Source of the DNA: Halorientalis pallida
GTDB taxonomy: Archaea; Halobacteriota; Halobacteria; Halobacteriales; Haloarculaceae
Direction: 5' to 3'
Length of the DNA: 64,000 nt
NCBI RefSeq assembly: GCF_004118325.1
Contig: NZ_RDFA01000003.1
Location: 1-64,000, forward strand
The first letter of the stretch is position 1. The number at the start of each line of letters is the position of its first letter. The notes beneath the pieces were generated by a model, which did not search any database, was not told the origin of the DNA, and saw only the letters and a list, made by a program, of their open reading frames with translations. Of this stretch, positions 59,657 to 64,000 are shown piece by piece. Both the position numbers and the translations under genes were made by a program.

Positions 59657-60487
59657 ATGGGCGCCGCCAGCGTCGACCGGTATCGGACGGCCCTCCGGGA
59701 CCTGGGACTGATCGGTACCGTCGCGGCCGTCCTCGTCTGGATACATCTCGCCCTCCCACCGGCGGTCCGCACGCGCATGGCCTTCCGCCACGAGTCCCTC
59801 GATCCCGTCTCGCTGTACACGAGCGCGTTCGTCCATCTCGACGTGGCCCACCTCGCGGGCAACGTCGCGGGATTCGTCGCCGCGGCGCTGGTCGCCTACG
59901 GACTCTGCGTGCAGGTCGGCCACCGCCGATGGTTCCGGGTCACCTTCGCCGGCTTCCTGCTCGTCTTGCCGGTCGCGGTGAGTCTCACCAGTTACGCCGT
60001 CATCGGGTTGCTCTACCCCGGCATCGAGCCGGTGAGCCGCGGCTTTTCGGGCGTCGGTGCGGCCTTCGCGGGCTTCGTGTTCGTCGCCCTGCTCTCTGCG
60101 CTGAACCGGCTGTACGACTACCGGGTGGCCGGCTACAGCGGACTCGCGATCTGGCTCTTGCTCCTGTTCGAGGTGTACCTCATCTACGTGGGTGACGTGA
60201 CGCCGGTCGTCGGCGGCCTCTTCGCGGTCGGGTGGGTCGCCTGCCTGGTCGGAATCGGTCGGGAGTCGACCGGCCCGGCGACAGTCACCCGCCGCCGGTC
60301 GCGGCTCGAACTGATCCAGCTGGCACAGGCCCTGCTGGTCGTGGCCCTGCTGGTCAGTTTCGTCTCCGTCCTGTTCCCGCCCGACATCGTCGAGGGCGGG
60401 GCGGTCACGAACGTCTTCGCCCACGCCGCCGGCTTCCTCTACGGTGTCGGCGGCGCGGCGCTGACCGCCCGGCTCGTCCGCCAGTGA
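59657..60487 (+). CDS. Rhomboid-family intramembrane serine protease
   Basis: This 276-aa membrane protein has about seven TM helices. HLDVAHLAGNVAGF carries the conserved His/Asn of the oxyanion hole, GFSGVGAAFAG the catalytic Ser (GxSG), and NVFAHAAGFLYG the catalytic His. This is the rhomboid Ser-His dyad layout. The L1 loop is shorter than in E. coli GlpG. ATG 59657 is supported by a CTTATT TATA box about 27 nt upstream. Substrates are unknown. Confidence 0.88.
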   Translation: MGAASVDRYRTALRDLGLIGTVAAVLVWIHLALPPAVRTRMAFRHESLDPVSLYTSAFVHLDVAHLAGNVAGFVAAALVAYGLCVQVGHRRWFRVTFAGFLLVLPVAVSLTSYAVIGLLYPGIEPVSRGFSGVGAAFAGFVFVALLSALNRLYDYRVAGYSGLAIWLLLLFEVYLIYVGDVTPVVGGLFAVGWVACLVGIGRESTGPATVTRRRSRLELIQLAQALLVVALLVSFVSVLFPPDIVEGGAVTNVFAHAAGFLYGVGGAALTARLVRQ

Positions 60488-60528
60488 CCGCCGAAAGAGT
60501 TATGTTTGACACTCTCTAACACGGTTGT

Positions 60529-60553
60529 AGAACCCCGATTCGCTGGGGGTTCT
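60529..60553. terminator. Hairpin after the rhomboid gene
   Basis: AGAACCCC/GGGGTTCT is a perfect 8-bp stem with a 9-nt loop, 41 nt after the rhomboid stop. There is no clear T-run, so it may be a terminator or an RNA processing hairpin. The rest of 60488-60720 shows only the promoter for the next gene (CAATACTTTTGG near 60690). Confidence 0.35.
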
Positions 60554-60720
60554 CGACGGGAACGACCGTCGTAACCGCTCGGGAATTGGCATCGGCAGAC
60601 GATCAGGACTCCCGGCAGACGGCTGGCCAGCCGACGCTCGTTCCGGGATCCGATTTTCTGGTACCCCTACCTTGGAACTGAGGCCCAATACTTTTGGTAG
60701 CGATAGACACAGGTAGGGTG

Positions 60721-62367
60721 ATGTCCGACAGTGACCTGAGTTTCTGGGGCTGGGGCTACGCAGAGAAGTTTCCGGACGAGGCAGAGCGTGACGAACTCGC
60801 GACCCGGATGGAGACGATGCTCGGCTTCCCGGAACGCCCCCGACTGGAGCCGCCGACGCTCTCGGACGTGTCGATCCCCGAGTCGTCCGTGTCGGTCCCC
60901 GATCACCTGTCCGGGGTCTGCTCGGCCGAAACCGAAGACCGGATTCGCCACACCTACGGGAGCGGTTATCGCGACCTGGTTCGGGGCTTCCACGGCGACT
61001 TCTCGTCGGCCCCGGACGTGGTTGCCGAACCCACAGGGGACGACGAGATCCGCGAGATTCTGGACTGGGCGACCGACGAACGGATCGCGGTCGTCCCCTA
61101 CGGCGGCGGCACGAGCGTCGTCGCCGGCGTCGAGTGTGACCCCGACGGCGACGGGGCCGGCTACACCGGCGTACTCTCGCTGGACCTCCGCGAGATGGAT
61201 CGGGTGCTGGAAGTCGACGAACACTCCCGGACCGCGAAGATCCAGGCCGGCGCGACGGGGCCACAGATCAACGACCAGCTCCGTGAACACGGCCTCCAGC
61301 TCAGACACTATCCCCAATCCTACGAGTTCTCGACGCTGGGCGGGTGGATAGCCACCCGCGCCGGCGGTCACTTCGCCACCGTCTACACCCACATCGACGA
61401 CTTCGTCGAGAACGTCCGGATGCTCACACCATCGGGCGAATTCGAGTCCCGCCGGCTCCCCGCGTCGGGTGCTGGGCCCGACCCGAACCGGCTGGTGCTG
61501 GGGTCTGAGGGGGCGCTCGGCGTCATCACCGAGGGCTGGCTCCGCGTCCAGCCCCGCCCGCCCTATCGTGCCCGTGCGTCGGTCCGGTTCAGTGACTTCG
61601 ACGCGGCAGTCGACGCGACCCGCGAGATCGTGCAGGCGCGGCTCTACCCCGCGAACTGCCGCCTGCTCGACAGTAGGGAGGCCATGATGAACGAGGTCGC
61701 GATGGACGGCAGTCACGTCCTCGTGCTGGGCTTCGAGTCGACCGATCACCCCGTGGACGACGACCTCGCCCGGGCGCTCGAAATCGCCGAGGATCACGGC
61801 GGCACAGTTTCGAGCGACCCGAGCTACGAGGGACCTCACCGCGAGGCAGCGGGCGACGAAGACCCCGACGACGCCGACCGCGACGACGAGGAAGGCGACT
61901 GGCGGTCGGCCTTCTTCGAGGCCCCCTACAAGTTCAACGCGCTGGTGAGTCTCGGCGTCCTCGTCGAGACTTTCGAGACGGCCGTCACCTGGGACCAGTT
62001 CGACCGGCTCCATCGGGAGATCACCGAACAGGTGACCGCGACGATGGAGGAGGAGTGTGGTGCCGGCTTCCTCTCCTGTCGGTTCACCCACGTCTACCCG
62101 GACGGTCCAGCACCCTACTACACCCTGCTGGCTCCCGCCGACGTGGGCCGGGAACTCGAACAGTGGCGCGAGATCAAGGGGACGGCCTCGGACGTGATCG
62201 AGGAGTACGGCGGAACCATCACCCACCACCACGCCGTCGGCCGGACGCATCGGGAGTGGTACGAGAAGGAGTCGCCCGACGAGTTCCGCGACGCGCTGCA
62301 CGCGGCCAAAGACCGTCTCGACCCCGCCGGGATCATGAACCCCGGTGCACTGCTCGAGAAGCGATGA
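60721..62367 (+). CDS. FAD-linked oxidase (AGPS/D-lactate dehydrogenase family)
   Basis: This 548-aa protein begins with SFWGWGYAEKFPD, like alkyl-DHAP synthase. It has the PP-loop/FAD_binding_4 domain (VVPYGGGTSVVAGVE, LQLRHYPQSYEFSTLGGWIATRAGGH, GSEGALGVITEGWLRV) and a C-terminal FAD-linked oxidase domain ending THHHAVGRTHREWYEKE and DPAGIMNPGALLEKR. Substrates could be 2-hydroxy acids such as D-lactate; ether-lipid chemistry is also possible. ATG 60721 is about 28 nt from a TATA-like element. It overlaps the next gene by ATGA. Confidence 0.85.
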   Translation: MSDSDLSFWGWGYAEKFPDEAERDELATRMETMLGFPERPRLEPPTLSDVSIPESSVSVPDHLSGVCSAETEDRIRHTYGSGYRDLVRGFHGDFSSAPDVVAEPTGDDEIREILDWATDERIAVVPYGGGTSVVAGVECDPDGDGAGYTGVLSLDLREMDRVLEVDEHSRTAKIQAGATGPQINDQLREHGLQLRHYPQSYEFSTLGGWIATRAGGHFATVYTHIDDFVENVRMLTPSGEFESRRLPASGAGPDPNRLVLGSEGALGVITEGWLRVQPRPPYRARASVRFSDFDAAVDATREIVQARLYPANCRLLDSREAMMNEVAMDGSHVLVLGFESTDHPVDDDLARALEIAEDHGGTVSSDPSYEGPHREAAGDEDPDDADRDDEEGDWRSAFFEAPYKFNALVSLGVLVETFETAVTWDQFDRLHREITEQVTATMEEECGAGFLSCRFTHVYPDGPAPYYTLLAPADVGRELEQWREIKGTASDVIEEYGGTITHHHAVGRTHREWYEKESPDEFRDALHAAKDRLDPAGIMNPGALLEKR

Positions 62368-62918
62368 GCGCCCTGACCGCCGTCGTCCAGATCGGAACCG
62401 CCCCGCCACTGGGCGGCGGCGTCGAACCCGCCGTCGTCGCCCACCTCTACGAGGGTGGCATCCCCCGGTTTCTCGCCTACGAGGTGACAAGCGGCGCTGA
62501 TGGCGACCCGGCCGCGAGCACTGGCAGCGACGGCCCACACCTCTCCCGCATCCCCGGTGCGTACGCACCCCCGATCGAGGACGACACAGCGTATCCGCTG
62601 ACCGACCTCCTGCTGGGGACCTACAGGGAGGGGTCGGCGATCACCCAGCGTCTGGACACGCTCTCGCAGAAGGCCCAGGCCAACTACGGCCGAACCTTCC
62701 GGGAGATGGTCTTCGCCAGCGACGTAGAGTGGGGATCGGACGGCTACGGTCGGTTGTTCGAGGCGCGCAGTCAACTGGAGGCCCACCCCGTCGAGGCGGT
62801 CGTCGCCGTCGGTTTCCTCCCCGGCGTCAGCGACGAGGTGCGACTGGCCATCGAGGAAAATCGGGACCGACTCGACGGCGCGACGCCGCGGCTGACGGCC
62901 GGGCCGGAGAATCGGTGA
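62364..62918 (+). CDS. Unknown protein co-transcribed with the FAD-linked oxidase
   Basis: This 184-aa protein overlaps the oxidase stop by ATGA. It begins MSALTAVVQIGTAPPLGGGV and has PAVVAHLYEGGIPRFLAYEV, FREMVFASDVEWG and VEAVVAVGFLPGVSDEVRLAIEENRDRL. No known motif is recognised. The tight coupling suggests a function with the oxidase. Confidence 0.7.
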   Translation: MSALTAVVQIGTAPPLGGGVEPAVVAHLYEGGIPRFLAYEVTSGADGDPAASTGSDGPHLSRIPGAYAPPIEDDTAYPLTDLLLGTYREGSAITQRLDTLSQKAQANYGRTFREMVFASDVEWGSDGYGRLFEARSQLEAHPVEAVVAVGFLPGVSDEVRLAIEENRDRLDGATPRLTAGPENR

Positions 62919-62981
62919 CTCCGGCGGTCCACGCTTCCACGGGGCGAGAGACTTAGGTGGGGGCGGTCCGAACGCCGGCGC

Positions 62982-64000
62982 ATGGACGGGCGGCTCCCGG
63001 GCGTCGACGACGGCTCGCCGGAGCAGGTGATCTGTCACGTCGACATGGACTGCTTCTACGCGGCCTGTGAACGCCTCCGCGAGCCCGCCCTCGATGACGA
63101 ACCGCTCGTGGTCGGGATGGGCTACGAGTCCGGTGAGACCCACGGCGCAGTCGCCACGGCTAGCTACGAGGCCCGCGAGTTCGGCGTCGAGAGCGCCATG
63201 CCAATCTCGCAGGCGCTGGAACTGCTCCCCCGCAAGGTCGACGCCGTCGACGACCCCGAGATCGACCCCGACGAGGCGGGTTTCTACCGCACGGTCGACC
63301 TGGACTACTACGAGTCGGTCGCCGAGGAAGTCAAGGCGATCTTGCACGACACCGCGGACACGGTGCGGGAGGTCAGCATCGACGAGGCCTACCTCGACGT
63401 GACCGAAACCGTGGACTGGGAGGCGGCCGCGGCGTTCGGCCAGGACCTCAAGGATCGGATCGAGGAGGAGGTCGGCGTCGTCGCCAGCGTCGGAGTCGCG
63501 CCGGCGATGAGCGCGGCCAAGATCGCCAGCGACCACGACAAACCCGACGGCCTCGTGATCGTCGAACCCGGCGACGTCCGGGACTTTCTGTCCCCGCTCG
63601 ACGTCGAAGAGGTCCACAACGTCGGTCCGGTCACCGCCCGCGAACTCAGGTCGATGGGCGTCGAGACGGCCGGTGACCTCGCCGACGCCGATCCGGACCG
63701 CATCGACGACCGCTTCGGCGAGCGCGGCCGCGAGATCTGGTCGTACGCCCGCGGCGAGGACGACAGGCCCGTCGAACCCGTCGGGAAACCAAAGAGCCTC
63801 TCCCGGGAGTCGGCTTTCACCGAAGCGACGGCGGACCCGGAGCGAAAGCGCGACCGCGTCCGTGCGCTGGCCGGCGACGTGGCCGAACGCGCCAGGAGCA
63901 AAGACGCGCTCTACCGAACCATCGGGATCAAGGTCGTCACGCCGCCGTTCGACGTACACACCCGGGCGGAGTCGCTCCCGGGCCCCGTCGAGGACGCCGA
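62982..64000 (+). CDS. dinB: DNA polymerase IV (Y family), 3' end outside the window
   Basis: About 339 codons are present and the gene continues past 64000. The palm motifs HVDMDCFYAACE (19-30) and VSIDEAYLDVTE (about 131-142) contain the catalytic acidic residues, and VASVGVAPAMSAAKIASDHDKPDGL and VHNVGPVTARELRSMGV (HhH-like) follow. It is a translesion polymerase. ATG 62982 is 28-30 nt from an ACTTAGG TATA-like element, so a leaderless start is likely. Confidence 0.93.
   Translation, partial: MDGRLPGVDDGSPEQVICHVDMDCFYAACERLREPALDDEPLVVGMGYESGETHGAVATASYEAREFGVESAMPISQALELLPRKVDAVDDPEIDPDEAGFYRTVDLDYYESVAEEVKAILHDTADTVREVSIDEAYLDVTETVDWEAAAAFGQDLKDRIEEEVGVVASVGVAPAMSAAKIASDHDKPDGLVIVEPGDVRDFLSPLDVEEVHNVGPVTARELRSMGVETAGDLADADPDRIDDRFGERGREIWSYARGEDDRPVEPVGKPKSLSRESAFTEATADPERKRDRVRALAGDVAERARSKDALYRTIGIKVVTPPFDVHTRAESLPGPVEDA

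Noticed and set aside
60667..62568. Long minus-strand frame opposite the FAD-linked oxidase.
   Set aside because: The plus-strand protein has clear FAD-domain motifs; the antisense product does not.

Overview
The window is chromosomal DNA from a haloarchaeon (class Halobacteria). The evidence is the high GC content, strongly acidic proteins, many leaderless starts with a TATA box about 25-30 nt upstream of the start codon, Tat-dependent lipoprotein and PGF-CTERM signals, HalOD1 domains, an intron-containing tRNA-Trp, and the 5' end of an archaeal 16S rRNA at the left edge. I see no insertion sequence, prophage or CRISPR array. The genus cannot be fixed from the sequence alone.

Layout. Positions 1-800 hold the 16S rRNA 5' end (minus strand), its leader and promoter, and a decayed heavy-metal-domain fragment. 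Positions 803-6400 hold a pseudokinase-like protein, a UspA protein, an ArsA/Get3 ATPase, a flavin/PPOX-fold protein, a frameshifted four-CBS gene and a hydrolase. Positions 6400-15080 form what looks like an iron-responsive island: an Fe(III)-type ABC transporter (binding protein, fused permease, ATPase) in one operon with a GT39-like mannosyltransferase and an orphan gluconate-dehydrogenase subunit 3, flanked by a Dol-P-Man-synthase-like enzyme and a glucan-protein-synthase-like enzyme. DtxR/SirR-like palindromes lie at the three promoters. Similar boxes recur upstream of a 56-aa protein (24.2 kb) and of dpsA (25.1 kb).

Positions 15.2-29.5 kb are metabolic: fabG-pccB-pccX, a hydrolase pair, MOSC, thiolase plus Zn-ribbon/OB protein, archaetidylserine decarboxylase, ADP-forming acyl-CoA synthetase and a DRTGG protein. 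Positions 29.5-33.9 kb carry the biotin operon bioB-bioU-like-bioF-bioD, which lacks bioA. Positions 33.9-38 kb carry two paralogous membrane-sensor loci arranged divergently around a winged-helix regulator, with a perfect palindrome between them. Positions 39-41.7 kb encode lactate-utilisation LUD proteins. A PGF-CTERM adhesin-like surface protein follows, then a phosphoesterase, a membrane metalloprotease, a PRC-barrel protein and a TrkA-N/DHH protein.

Positions 48.6-49.1 kb hold tRNA-Lys followed by a tandem array of tRNA 3'-end duplications with hairpins. The same architecture recurs after tRNA-Trp at 53.8-54.1 kb. The right end carries a histidine kinase, guaB, haloarchaeal membrane and zinc proteins, a UbiA prenyltransferase, a photolyase-family protein, malic enzyme, a rhomboid protease, an FAD-linked oxidase and the start of DNA polymerase IV.

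The strongest leads for further work are the shared iron-box regulon linking iron uptake to protein glycosylation, the tRNA 3'-end repeat arrays, the probable BioU-type biotin route, a thiolase lacking its nucleophilic cysteine, and a compact candidate small RNA at 29.5 kb.
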